This document shows, in pieces, positions 10,212 through 20,730 of a stretch of DNA of 29,946 nt. Source of the DNA: Stramonita haemastoma (taxonomy: Eukaryota; Mollusca; Gastropoda; Neogastropoda; Muricidae); assembly GCA_030674155.1 (NCBI GenBank), contig CM060342.1, forward strand, positions 25,005,280 through 25,035,225, given 5' to 3'. The notes under the pieces are model-generated. The model searched no databases. It was not told the origin of the DNA and saw only the letters and a program-made list of their open reading frames with translations. Numbering within the stretch: the stretch's first letter is position 1; every line of letters starts with the position of its first letter. A program made the translations under genes and the position numbers.

Positions 10212-10960
10212 GAATTTAGGAACTTTGGCACTTTCGAACTTCTGAAAGTATCCTTTAGTTTTACTTGACCACGGAGAAAGTGAAGACCGCTCTGTTAGTT
10301 AGGCTAATTGCACATTTTGGTTGACATTTCGTTGACATGTAGCTAGAGCCTAAGTACTAATCCCCTCCAGTCGATCTAGGCTGGCCCAAACTGCTTTATC
10401 TATCGGCCCAAAACCACACTGGTCCTGATCGCTGCAGTTGTGTTGTCAAACATGCCGAACATGCTGACCCTATGGTATAGCTACACACCAGATTATCATG
10501 TCCTAAATTTAAACTCTTGTAGTCCAAGTATTGGAACAATGATCACTTACTTGGATTGGTTTTTCAAAGTAAAACAATCGCATGCTCATGCCAACACTTG
10601 TGTCGTTTTGGATGCTGCACTATTCGAGAACCAATTTTAGCGTGATAGGACGCGAGAAAAAACGTGACCAACGTGCATTTATTGTGACTATGTGTACAGA
10701 CGATGTTAAGATAAATCTTTCGGGCATGCAATAACCCTACTTTAACGAAATTGTTACATATAAATAATTTTAATATGCTAATGAGATAAATCCATGCAAT
10801 CAAAAAATGAAATACGTCATTAAAAAAAAGACTGAAAGTTTTTTGTGTTTTTTTGCTTTTTGTTTTTTTTGCTGTGCTTTTGTTGTTTTTGTTGTTTTGT
10901 GTTGTTAATAGTGGGGGTGTTGTTTTTTTTTGGGGGGTGCTTTTTAGGGGGGGGGGGGGG
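10211..10960. other. No gene seen; poly-G and T/G-rich simple sequence at the right end
   Basis: Unique-looking sequence up to 10830 is followed by TTGTTGTTT-type simple repeat and a G15 run near 10948-10962. The small open frames lack splice context. Confidence 0.5.
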
Positions 10961-11335
10961 GGACTCGCCGAACGGCTCAGTTTCTGTGATAAAGGCAGCT
11001 GTGCGCTGCAGGTCCTCCAAGTCTCATGAGGGCTTCTTGGCCACTGGATGGGATCAAACCAGATCCTTTTTTGGGAGTGCCTCATGCAGCAGAAAGGACT
11101 GTGCATCACCTGTTCTGTTTATCTGACCACCAGTCTTGCAAGGGCACTCCTCTGTGTGGCCTATGTGGACTTTAATGTACATATCATGGTAGTTTAGAGC
11201 GGTTCTGGCCGTCCTGAGTCTGAATGTAGCCTACAGACCTGCTCCCGTAATGCCAGCAGGTTATAGGGGTCTGACATGTTGTAGCATGGATGTCGTTGTA
11301 TCCACTTGTCGTGCTGCTTGGCCTTGATGATGGGT
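10960..11335 (-). pseudogene. Degenerate LINE ORF2 C-terminal fragment
   Basis: Minus-strand reading, with several frameshifts and stops, gives DPYNLLALREQV, then MYIKVHIGHTEECPCKTGGQ, and finally DLEDLQRTAAFITETEPF. A Cys-x-Cys cluster followed by a SLEDLQRTA.FI.ETG-like ending is a recurrent C-terminus of non-LTR retrotransposon ORF2 proteins in molluscs and other invertebrates (from memory). No intact frame remains. Confidence 0.65.
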
Positions 11336-11431
11336 TTTGGCTTCAGAAGAAAAAAAAATGGACAAACCTATCCACCTGCTCTTGCCTTGTGCCTTCCTTT
11401 CCCAGGAGGTCAGCAGTCCCATTGCCAGGCG

Positions 11432-11820
11432 AATTTATTTATTTTATTTATTCTTTTATATCGAGGATTTATTTATTTATTTATTTATTTATTCTTTTAT
11501 ATCGAGGATAACAGAATAAGCAATTATGTGCTTTTTTTCATCCGGTCCCCGTGTGTATGCAGTTTTTGTAAATATTGTCATCTGTTCCCACCGGCACACG
11601 ATGGTCTACTCTTACGAAAAGCGGAACAGGATTCAACGTGTGCGCAAGATGCTCTGCGTGCGTTCGCACACGGGGCCTCGGTTTATAGTCTCATCCGAAG
11701 GACTTTTGGGGAGAGTGGAGTCAGCACTGATGTTAACTCCAGGGAAAAATCCCGGGAATCGAACCTGGGTCGTCAAATTGCGAGCGCAATGTTCTGACCA
11801 CTAGACTATCCCGTTCCCCA
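11432..11820 (-). repeat. SINE family B, copy with tRNA-like head
   Basis: The head (11754-11820, minus) carries an A-box-like TAGTCTAGTGGTCAGAACA and a B-box GGTTCGATTCC. It is followed by the TCCCTGGAGTTAACATC block, the ACTATAAACCGAGGCCCCG core and a (AAAT)n/(AATA)n tail. The tail edge TTCTTTTATATCGAGGAT occurs twice, at about 11450 and 11490, showing a small internal duplication. It is the reference copy for family B here. Confidence 0.85.
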
Positions 11821-12205
11821 ATGGGAGAGGATCTACTGCAGGACCACTGTATGACTTGTGCAGAGAAAGGCAAGAATGAGGGATAGGTCATTCACGTCAG
11901 TATTTCTGTTAGGCCTGTAAGACAAACCGGGCATTGGTTAAGAAGACTACACTGTGAGATGTACACAAGCTGACTATGATGCAGGTTGCTACTTTGTATA
12001 TATGTGTTTTTTTCCTCAGCTATCATTGCATCATCATCATCGTCATTGATCTCTCCTTCTCTACTCTGTGTTCCCTCACCCACCGGGTACATGTTTGGTC
12101 TTCTATGGTTGTAACTTTTACAGAAGGTCTATGGGAGGGGGAGGGGTGGTGGTGCTAGTATGTTTGTTTCCGTACCCCAAAATTGCACACTGAATAAGAA
12201 GTTAG
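11821..12205. other. No recognised feature
   Basis: Unique-looking sequence without exon-like or repeat-family signal that I can identify. Confidence 0.5.
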
Positions 12206-12420
12206 CGTGTATGACTGCTTTCAAGTACCTTGCCATTTTGGCAGCCATACTCCGACTTCAGAGGATTTTTTACTCTCCCATTAAGGAGAGTGAAGGTTGT
12301 TATGTTAAGAGGTTGTCGCGCCTGAAGGCAATCTGAAACACAACATTTTACAACATAACAACATTTCAGTGTAGGCCTTGGCAATTAGCTGACATCAATA
12401 ACTGAAAAAGCTTTTGGCCT
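12206..12420 (+). repeat. Dispersed repeat D, copy 1
   Basis: The left part (TTTCAAGTACCTTGCCAT, then GGCAGCCATACTCCGACTTC) recurs inverted at 17700-17795. The right part (CATAACAACATTTCAGTGTA, then AGCTGACATCAATAACTGA) recurs at 23855-23935. Three partial copies that overlap differently indicate an interspersed element of unknown class. Confidence 0.65.
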
Positions 12421-12489
12421 AGGCCAAGAGACGTGTAATGTAGTGCAAAATGGGCTTAGTGAGTGGTGACCTGTGTGTGCTAGGTCAGA

Positions 12490-12955
12490 TTTATATTTTA
12501 TACCACTTTATGTTACAGCAGGTCTCTGCGTGAAATTCGGGCTGCTCTCCCCCGGGGAGAGCGCATCGCCACAAGTGCAGTGCCTATCTATTATCTTTTT
12601 TCTTTTTATACGGCCCCGAGCCGCCCTGGGGACTCCAACTTTCCGATTTTTCCTCAGGGATGGTGTCTAAACACGACACCTGTGTGCATGCTGATTTAAA
12701 AAAAAATGATAATAATCCTACACGCACACAATGGCCTGCTCTTCCGAAAGACGGAACGGGTTTTAACGTGTGTGCAAGATGTTCTGCGTGCGTTCGCACA
12801 TGGGGTCTCGGTTTATAGTCTCATCCCAATGACTTTGACATTCAGTTCGATTTTTTGTCAAACTGGGAAGAAAGGGCGAGGCTGGAATCGAACCAGAATC
12901 TCACGGTTTACTTGTTGGCAGGCGAACGTCTTAACCATCCTGCCACCTTCCTTCT
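12490..12955 (-). repeat. SINE family A, full-length copy
   Basis: It matches 981-1447 over its whole length, including the A-box GGATGGTTAAGACG, a B-box-like GGTTCGATTCC (one G dropped nearby), the shared core and the CTCCCCCGGGGAG inverted motif of the tail. Confidence 0.85.
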
Positions 12956-13025
12956 ACGACTGAACACTGCAAAAATCACCCAGCAGCAGTGCGGGGCCTG
13001 TTCTGGCTAGTGGTCATGGATCTGC

Positions 13026-13285
13026 TTTCTTTTAAATTAAGGATAATGGAATAAGCACTCATTGGCGTTTTTACATCCAGTCCCCGTGTGTATGCAGTTT
13101 TGTCAATCTTGTCATCTGTTCCCATCGGCACACAATGACCCACTCTTACGAAAAGCGGAACAGATTTAACGTGTGGGCAAGATGTTCTGCGTGCGTTCGC
13201 ACATGGGGCCTCGGTTTATAGTCTCATCCAAAAGACTTTTGGAGAGAGTGAGTCAACACTTATGTGAACTCCAAGGGAACTTCTA
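13026..13285 (-). repeat. SINE family B, headless copy
   Basis: Body and tail match 11470-11740. The match ends in the TGAACTCCAAGGGA block just before where the tRNA-like head should begin. Confidence 0.8.
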
Positions 13286-13442
13286 AATATTGAGTACTCC
13301 CCACAGGCTGCTGGTTGTGAAGATGCAGCTGGGCGACCGTGGATACCTTGTTTTTGGTGAGGTCATGTTGAGTAAAGTGGAATACATGTTACAGAAGACA
13401 AAGCAAGAAAAGTAACTTTTTCGTTAGTACTTTTGTATGTGT

Positions 13443-13738
13443 GGATGGGATAGCTCAGTGGTTAGAGCACTTGCTGTCCTCAAGCTAAAGCTAAGCAGTG
13501 TTGAGCGTGATGGGTAGCCGTTTGTGTGCCTTGGTTCAGTACAGTCCCCCCAGTTCACTCAGCTGTAAATGGGTACCCGTCTTCTTTAGAGACAGGGAAG
13601 GTAAAGCAGTGAGGAAATGGAGTGGGTGCTGCCCTTAATATGCTGGCCTCTGGAGAAGCTGAGGTCTTTGACACCTCGCTCCTCAATGACTGCATAGGTT
13701 ATGGGAACACCTTTACAAAAAAAAAAAAAAAAAAAAAA
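13443..13738 (+). repeat. SINE family D with fused tRNA-like and 5S rRNA-like head, poly-A tail
   Basis: The head begins GGATGGGATAGCTCAGTGGTT, a very good tRNA A-box region. It passes within about 45 bases into AAGCTAAGCAGTGTTGAGCG and ATGGGTAGCCG, which resemble the internal promoter region of 5S rRNA. The body runs through CAGCTGTAAATGGGTACCCG and GACAGGGAAGGTAAAGCAG to AACACCTTTAC, followed by 22 A residues. Related copies are at 14036-14315 (plus) and 27195-27432 (minus). Confidence 0.75.
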
Positions 13739-14035
13739 GCCCCCAAAACCCTTTGTGCTGTTGCTTCAAAACTTTCCTCTGTGGTCTGCTACAAGCCAGT
13801 GGGTGGTGTCTGCTGGTCTGTTAGGTGCAGGGTTGTACACATGGTCCTTCTTCAGTCTGGTTTTCAGCAGGCTGGGCTGTCATGGATAGCAGAGTGGTGT
13901 TGAGCCCTGCAGTTGTGTGACCAGTTGGGTCTGTGGTTAGTTAGTCTGTGCATTGTTCGTTCTGTTGGTTGCACTATGATATTCAACTTGACTCACTGTT
14001 CATCTGTGCATTGTTCCTTTTGGCTGCACTATAAT

Positions 14036-14315
14036 TAAGCGATCAGAGTGCTCACTTTCCCCAAGTCAAGTTAAGCAGCGTCAAGTGTGGTTACCAGTTG
14101 GATGGGTGACCGTTTGCGCGCCTTGGCTTCAGTACAGTCCCCCCTGTTCACCCAGCTGTAAATGTGTACCTGCCCTCTTTAGGGTCAGGGAAGGTAAAGC
14201 AGCAAGGGAGAGGAGATGGGTGCCGCCCTCAATATGTGGGCCCCTAGAGAAGCTGAGGTCTCTGATGCCTCGCTCCCCTACGACCACAAAGGTTATAGGA
14301 CACCTTTACCTATAA
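14036..14315 (+). repeat. SINE family D, 5S rRNA-derived head
   Basis: AAGTTAAGCAGCGTCAAGTG followed by GGTTACCAGTTGGATGGGTG and ACCG closely follows the box A to box C promoter region of animal 5S rRNA. The body (CAGCTGTAAATG, GGGTCAGGGAAGGTAAAGCA, CTAGAGAAGCTGAGGTCTCT) matches the copy at 13443-13738. This copy preserves the 5S part better and the tRNA-like part less well. Confidence 0.8.
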
Positions 14316-14545
14316 TGAAGTTGACTCACTGTTCATGTAAGACCATTTTGATGTTATCTATGAATGTGGCATGTCAGCAAATCTGACCATCAGTCTCCAT
14401 TTTCTCTTTGTGTTGGCATACTGTGAAAAGCACACTTATATACAGAAAACAGACTTCCAACACTCAAGCACACTCTTCAGTACAATTTGACAGTGACAGT
14501 AAAGAAAAGGATGTAACAAATTTCATAACATTTACCCTGGGCAAA

Positions 14546-14665
14546 ACACACACACACACACACACACACGCACAAACACACACATGCAAACTTTCTCTGC
14601 CTCATATACACACACACACACATTCTGTTTGTCTCTACCTCACTACCTCACACACACACAAAAGA
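14546..14665. repeat. (CA)n microsatellites
   Basis: Several interrupted CA runs separated by short unique sequence. Confidence 0.85.
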
Positions 14666-14991
14666 GGCCCCAAAATAACATTGAAATTTTATTCATTTAT
14701 TTATTTTTTTACTTCAAAATATGACACAGCTGTTTTCAAGTCATTCACAACATATGGCAGCACCTGAACATTTCTCTATGGCTTTCAGCACACAACTTTG
14801 CCATCCATACAAAATTACAAAACACTGGCATCTGATTCGCACCATCATCATCATCGCAATGCTCACTGGCATATATAGGAACACAAGTTACAGGACTGAC
14901 TGTCCTGGTCACTCACTTCTTCTGTAGTAGAAAATTAAATAACATCTTCATTAAAAGGAAGACAGTTTCATGGTCAGCTACTCTTTGTGTG

Positions 14992-14993
14992 TG

Positions 14994-15044
<51 letters not shown>

Positions 15045-15132
15045 TGCCCACGCGCGTGCCTGTGGCTGCTTTTGTGTGTGTGTTGTTCTTTGATTTAAGA
15101 TCTATTCACATTTAGTGATATTAGACACAAGT

Positions 15133-15226
<94 letters not shown>

Positions 15227-15288
15227 AGAGCGTGTGTGTGTGTGTGTGTTTATGTAAGGTTATGTGAATTTCCTGTAAAAAATACAAG

Positions 15289-15371
<83 letters not shown>
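14992..15371. repeat. GT and GA microsatellite cluster
   Basis: A GT run ends near 15041. A (GT)n(GA)n compound spans 15131-15250, and a GA run of about 80 bases lies at 15293-15371. The open frames on both strands here are repeat translations. Confidence 0.95.
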
Positions 15372-15375
<4 letters not shown>

Positions 15376-16377
15376 AAAAAGAAGAAGACGACTTTGTGTG
15401 TATGTGTGCACGTGCACATGTGAGTGCATGTGCATGCATTGGCGTGTGTGCACATACACCGAAATGCATCCAGATATGTACTACTGGCATGTTAATCTTT
15501 AAACTGTCTTCTCCCTGAATTTGATAATAATAATAAAAATAGTAATAAAAATGATAATAATAGTCATGCATTTCTCTTTTGTTTGCAAGTAACAACAAGT
15601 CTGCCTTCTCAATCACCCACACACACAACCATTTTTTTCATACAGCATGCATTTGAATTTCTGTCTCACTTCGTCCTCTCTCACACTTTTTTTTTATAAA
15701 CAATATTTTTTCTTTCTTTCAAAAAATGCAATGATACATTCTCTCTCAAACTACTAGACTGTAAACCACTCAACAAGAAATGTTTACTCTCAACTTACCC
15801 CACACATATCTAGTAGCCCAGACTCACTCGTACCACTGATCTTATACAAAGCCATTTATACATCATTTCATGTAGTACTACCCTCTTCTGAAAAATTTTC
15901 CTGCTCTCTCACCAAAACTCTTGTCTTCATAATGTAGTCTTTAATGCTTTCTTTTTTTTAATTTTCTATCTTTGCAAACAATTAAAAACAAATTTTCTTG
16001 ATGAAATACAATAAATAATTCTGATGTATTCCAAAGTTACACCCATTCTCATTCAATTTCCCCCTGAACAGCCCTCACACGCACAGCCCTATAGCTGGCA
16101 AAATGTCTGCTATTCAAAAGGCTTTTTACAGTCATCTTGAGCTTATTTGTCCTATCTGTACAATTACCTATCTTTACAATTACCCCTTCGCTTTGAGATT
16201 CCGCATATGAAGTATTGGGGATATGGAACATTCTGACACAATAAAAACTTCCAACAAAAAGTAAAACAAAAAGAACCCAAGACAAAACGAATCCAAGAAC
16301 CTGACAACCAACAATACACATACCTCCTCCCCCCTAAAAAAAAAAAATCCCAAACAACCAAAAAACCACCAAAAGCC
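15372..16377. other. AT-rich stretch, no gene seen
   Basis: A short (AAT)n region lies near 15520-15565. The remainder shows no exon-like segment, RNA gene or repeat family that I recognise. Confidence 0.5.
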
Positions 16378-16402
16378 CCCCCCCCCCCCCCCCCCCCCCC
16401 CC
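16378..16402. repeat. Poly-C tract of about 25 bases
   Basis: An uninterrupted C run within A/C-rich sequence. Confidence 0.9.
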
Positions 16403-16576
16403 AAAAAAAACCCACAACAACAACAAAACCTCCTGTTGTCTCACAATACAAGATCGTACGTCTGAAACAAGTATGATTGTCTAGAAAATGATGTACGTAC
16501 ATGTATGTAATTTATGACCATACACTTGGTTAAAATCACATGCTTCTGATGCTAGCATGAGACAAACAAACGTCTT

Positions 16577-16761
16577 GAACAATTTTGAAAGTCTTAACTT
16601 ACAACCAAGCACAAAAAAACTTTCTCTTTGAGAGATAGCTTGAAGTTGTAAATCTTTCCTCCTAAGAGAACAATTTTGAAAGTCTTAACTTACAACCACG
16701 CACAAAAAAAACTTTCTCTTTGAGAGATAGCTTGAAGTTGTAAATCTTTCCTCCTAAGAGC
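16577..16761. repeat. Perfect-looking tandem duplication, about 92-bp unit
   Basis: The segment from GAACAATTTTGAAAGTC to CTTTCCTCCTAAGAG occurs twice head to tail. The copies differ by about two changes, including the length of one A run, so the duplication is recent. Confidence 0.9.
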
Positions 16762-16983
16762 ATACTTTTTATTTGTTTTAAGTTGTAAGCCTGTCTCACT
16801 CTCGGCTCCAAAAGAATGAAAGTGTTTGTTCCAGTGTTTTAAGCCTGAAGGTAGAAGCCTTTGCTTTTACAAGCTAAAGTTGTTTTGGTTTTTTTGGTGT
16901 CAAATTGTTAATCTTACTCTCTGCTTCAAAAAATGAAAAGTTGTTATTCTTGTGAGATCTTGAACATTTTCTTCATGTCATTT

Positions 16984-17368
16984 CTGTCTAGCGCTTTGTC
17001 AAAAGTCATTCGGATGTGACAATAAACCGAGGCCCCGTGTGCGAATGCATGCAGAACATCTTGCACACACGTTAAAACCCCATTCCACCTTTCGGAAGAG
17101 CAGGCCATTGTGTGCTGGTAGGAGCAGATGGCAAAATCATAAAAAAACAGCATGCACACAGGTGTTGTGTTTAGACACCATCCCTGAGGAAAAATCGGGG
17201 AGTTGGAGTCTCCAGGGCAGCTCGGGGCTGTATAAAAAAAAATTTAAAAAATGGGTAGGCGCTGCACTTGTGGCGATGCACTCTCCCTGGGGAGAACAGC
17301 CTGAATTTTACACAGAGAAATCTGCTATGACATAAAGTGGTATAAAATAAAATAAAATAAAAATAAAG
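16984..17368 (+). repeat. SINE family A, copy lacking the tRNA head
   Basis: It starts within the body (GTCAAAAGTCATTCGGATG), runs through the AATAAACCGAGGCCCCG core and the GGCGCTGCACTTGTGGCG tail, and ends in AAAGTGGTATAAAAT followed by (AAAAT)n. The 5' truncation is typical of retroposition. Confidence 0.85.
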
Positions 17369-17390
17369 ATGGTGTGCATATTTCAATAAT

Positions 17391-17505
17391 CAGATACTTC
17401 TTCTTCGTCAAACACTCAGACAGCAGCTATTGTTGTCTGTCCAATGAGCAAAAATGCGTTGTGCTGCTGTGCTGCCGCTTAAGGATTCAGGCCCAGCACA
17501 TCTGA
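17391..17505 (+). repeat. Dispersed repeat E, copy 1
   Basis: It aligns with the reverse complement of 26347-26452. Shared blocks are TCAAACACTC, TATTGTTGTCTG, AAAATGCGTT and CAGGCCCAGCACATC. It is about 110 bp long, with no tRNA-like head visible. Confidence 0.7.
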
Positions 17506-17699
17506 CTTTGGCATGTAATGATTAAATACAATTTAACAACTCCCCTACCCCCAAATATCATACAAGATAAAACAAAAAAGCAAAACCATATTAACAAAAA
17601 AAATGAATAACAACCTCCCCCCACCATAATTTCTTACAGTAAGTCTGCATAAAAAGTATTTTAAACATTTTCAATAACACTGTGATACACACTGAACTG

Positions 17700-17795
17700 T
17701 TGCTTTATTATAAAGTAAAACTCCTCTGAAGTCAGAGTATGGCTGCCTATATGGCAAGGAACTTGAAAACAGTTATACACACACACACTTCTCTC
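17700..17795 (-). repeat. Dispersed repeat D, copy 2 (left part only)
   Basis: On the minus strand, TTTCAAGTTCCTTGCCATAT and GGCAGCCATACTCTGACTTC match 12215-12270. Confidence 0.7.
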
Positions 17796-18253
17796 ATCCA
17801 GTGCACTTCCCATCTCACACTGATTCCCAGGTGAGATGAGTTGAGTCAGAGTGTGACCCCCCAGGGTGTTAAGTTGGGAATGCACAACAACAACAACATA
17901 AGAGTAAACATTAACATAGATAATTTTTTAAATTCCCCTGTCCCCACCCCAAATTTACCATTATCACTGAATATGGCAAACATTTAATGTTATAAAATAC
18001 TACAGTGTTTCACTTCTTCAGGCACTGTCATATACATACACCCCCACCCCCATGAACACACACACACACACACCCCCACACACAACAGTGAACACTCACA
18101 CACCCACACACAGCAGTGAACACACACACACACACACACTGTGTAAAAATCACAGACATCCATTGCACAGAACAAATGTGGCCAATGACGGACGATGATA
18201 TTCCCAAGTGACTGGAAGACACAGCAACGAGCTGTCCTCTCTTTTCCATCAAA

Positions 18254-19845
18254 GGCAACATTCAACACACTTGTGGAGGGCACAATGTACTGAACCCCTT
18301 GAATTCTTCTTTTTTTTATATTTTTTTTTTATTTTTAAATATATTATAATTTTTTTAGCAACATTCAACACACTTGTTGAGGGCACAATCTACTGAACTC
18401 TTTGAATTTTTCTCTCTAGCTTTTTTTCCCATAGCAACATTCAACACACTGTTGGGGCATAATCTACTGAGCCCCTTGAATTCTTCTCTCTTTCGTTTGT
18501 TTTTCTCGTAGCAACATTTAACACACTGTTGAGGGCACAATCTACTGAACCCCTTCAATTCTTCTCTTTTTTGTTTTGTTTTATGTAGCAACATTTAACA
18601 TACTTGTTGAGGGCAAAATCTATTGAACCCCTTGAATTTTTCTCTCTTTTGTTTTTGTTTTTTTTAGCAATATTTACACACTGTTGGGGCACAGTCTACT
18701 GAACCCCTTGAATTCTTCTATCTTTTGTTTGTTTTTCTCGTAACAACATTCAACACACTGTTGAGGGCACAGTCTACTGAACCCCTTGAATTCTTCTATC
18801 TTTTGTTTGTTTTTCTCGTAACAACATTCAACACACTGTTGAGGGCACAGTCTACTGAACCCCTTGAATTCTTCTATCTTTTGTTTGTTTTTCTCGTAAC
18901 AACATTCAACACACTGTTGAGGGCACAGTCTACTGAACCCCTTGAATTCTTCTATCTTTTGTTTGTTTTTCTCGTAACAACATTCAACACACTGTTGAGG
19001 GCACAGTCTACTGAACCCGTTGAATTTTTCTCACTTTTGTTTTTTTGTTGTTGTAGCAACATTTAACACACTTGTGGAGGGCAAAATCTACTGAACCCCT
19101 TGAATTTTTCTCTCTTGTTTTTTTTTAATTATTTTTTTTTAGCAACATTTAACATACTTGTTCAGGGCACAATCTACTGAACCCCTCGAATTCTTCTCTC
19201 TCTTTTTTTTTTTTTTTTCATAGCAGCATTCAACACACTGTTAGGGCGCAATCTACTGAGCCCCTTGAATTCTTCTCTCTTTCATTTGTTTTTCTCGTAG
19301 CAACATTTAACACACTGTTGAGGGCACAATCTACTGAACCCCTTCAATTCTTCTATCTTTTGTTTTTGTAGCAACATTTAACACACTTGTGGAGGGCAAA
19401 ATCTACTGAACCCCTTGAATTTTTCTCTCTTTTGTTTTTGTTTTTTACCAATATTTACACACTGTTGGGGCACAGTCTACTGAACCCCTTGAATTCTTCT
19501 ATCTTTTGTTTGTTTTTCTCGTAACAACATTCAACACACTGTTGAGGGCACAGTCTACTGAACCCCTTGAATTCTTCTATCTTTTGTTTGTTTTTCTCGT
19601 AACAACATTCAACACACTGTTGAGGGCACAGTCTACTGAACCCGTTGAATTTTTCTCACTTTTTTTTTTTGTTTTTTTGTAGCAACATTTAACATACTTG
19701 TGGAGGGCACAATCTACTGAACCTCTTGAATTCTTCTCTCTCTCTCTCTCTCTTTTTTTTTTTGTTTTTGTAGCAACATTCAACACACTTTTGAGGGCAC
19801 AATCTACTTAACCCCTTGAATTCTTCTCTCTTTTTATGTGTTTTT
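18254..19845 (+). repeat. Tandem array, 78-bp unit, about 20 copies, higher-order structure
   Basis: Each unit reads AGCAACATTCAACACACTGT, then a GGGCACAATCTACTGAACCC block, TTGAATTCTTCT and a T-rich stretch ending CTCGTAG or similar. I count 20 units, starting near 18255, 18360, 18435, 18511, 18587, 18668, 18745, 18822, 18899, 18977, 19056, 19142, 19223, 19301, 19370, 19448, 19525, 19603, 19681 and 19773. Units near 18745-19015 and 19525-19640 are nearly identical at exactly 78 bp; the flanking units are more diverged. The unit order seen at 18430-19130 is repeated at 19217-19730, which shows a higher-order duplication. Because 78 is a multiple of three, a 26-residue repeat stays open for over 100 codons, but I do not regard it as coding. 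Confidence 0.93.
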
Positions 19846-20004
19846 TTGTTGTTGTATCTATATACACTCTCATCTTCACCCATACTAATGTATACTGGTT
19901 TGGCCACCAATTCAACACAGAAACAGCCATGGACTTATTATTAAGCTTGACCAGTTACTGGTGTAGACAAAGCCCTAAGGCCTACAGTGAAATGATGTTT
20001 ATGT

Positions 20005-20510
20005 TGAGATTGTCTTCACTCATGACCAGGCCTTCAGCATAGAGTTTGGCTGAGATTGTCTTCATTCTTAATTCCATATATTATCATTATGCGTGACCAG
20101 GCCTTCGACATAATGTTTGGCTGAGATTGTCTTCGTTCTAAATCCCATATATTATCATTATCATTATTCGTGACCAGGCCTTCAACATAGTGTTTGGTTG
20201 AGATTGTCTTCAATCTAAATTCCATATATTATCATTATCATTATTCGTGACCAGGCCTTCAACATAGTGTTTGGTTGAGATTGTCTTCAATCTAAATTCC
20301 ATATATTATCATTATCATTATTCGTGACCAGGCCTTCAACATAGTGTTTGGTTGAGATTGTCTTCAATCTAAATTCCATATATCATCATTATTCGTGACC
20401 AGGCCTTCAACATAGTGTTTGGTTGAGATTGTCTTCAATCTAAATTCCATATATTATCATTATCATTATTCGTGACCAGGCCTTCAACATAGTGTTAGGT
20501 TCAGATTGTC
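20005..20510 (+). repeat. Tandem array, 77-bp unit, about 7 copies
   Basis: Units begin TGAGATTGTCTTCAATCTAA, pass through ATTCCATATATTATCATTAT and end with GTGACCAGGCCTTCAACATA and GTGTTTGG. Starts are near 20005 (shortened), 20051, 20122, 20199, 20276, 20353 and 20424, with a partial unit at 20501. Some units are 71 bp because of a missing ATC/ATT repeat. The sequence is unrelated to the 78-bp array just upstream. Confidence 0.93.
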
Positions 20511-20660
20511 TTCATCCATGCAGCCTATGATACTTGTTCACCAGACTTCTAACTTGTGGTAAATTTTCACCAGCTTTGTCTTTGAACTATGGTAGTTTTC
20601 ACAGTTTAAAATTTTTTTTATTATTATTCCAGGTTGTAGTCCTTACAAGTTGTTTTGAAT

Positions 20661-20730
20661 AAGAACTAAAACCCCCCACTATATTTGAACCAGGAAATAT
20701 AATCAGAACTAAAACCCCCCACTATATTTG
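20661..20730 (+). repeat. Short direct repeat of about 27 bp, two copies
   Basis: The segment ending AACTAAAACCCCCCACTATA occurs at about 20661 and again at about 20706. Confidence 0.8.

Noticed and set aside
13443..13520. Possible tRNA or 5S rRNA gene
   Set aside because: The tRNA-like part lacks a complete cloverleaf and the 5S-like part is incomplete. Both are followed by a repeated body and poly-A, as in a retroposon.
18725..19066. 113-codon open frame with a 26-residue repeat
   Set aside because: The 78-bp satellite unit is a multiple of three, so a stop-free frame persists by arithmetic. Neighbouring diverged units break it, and no splice or homology support exists.
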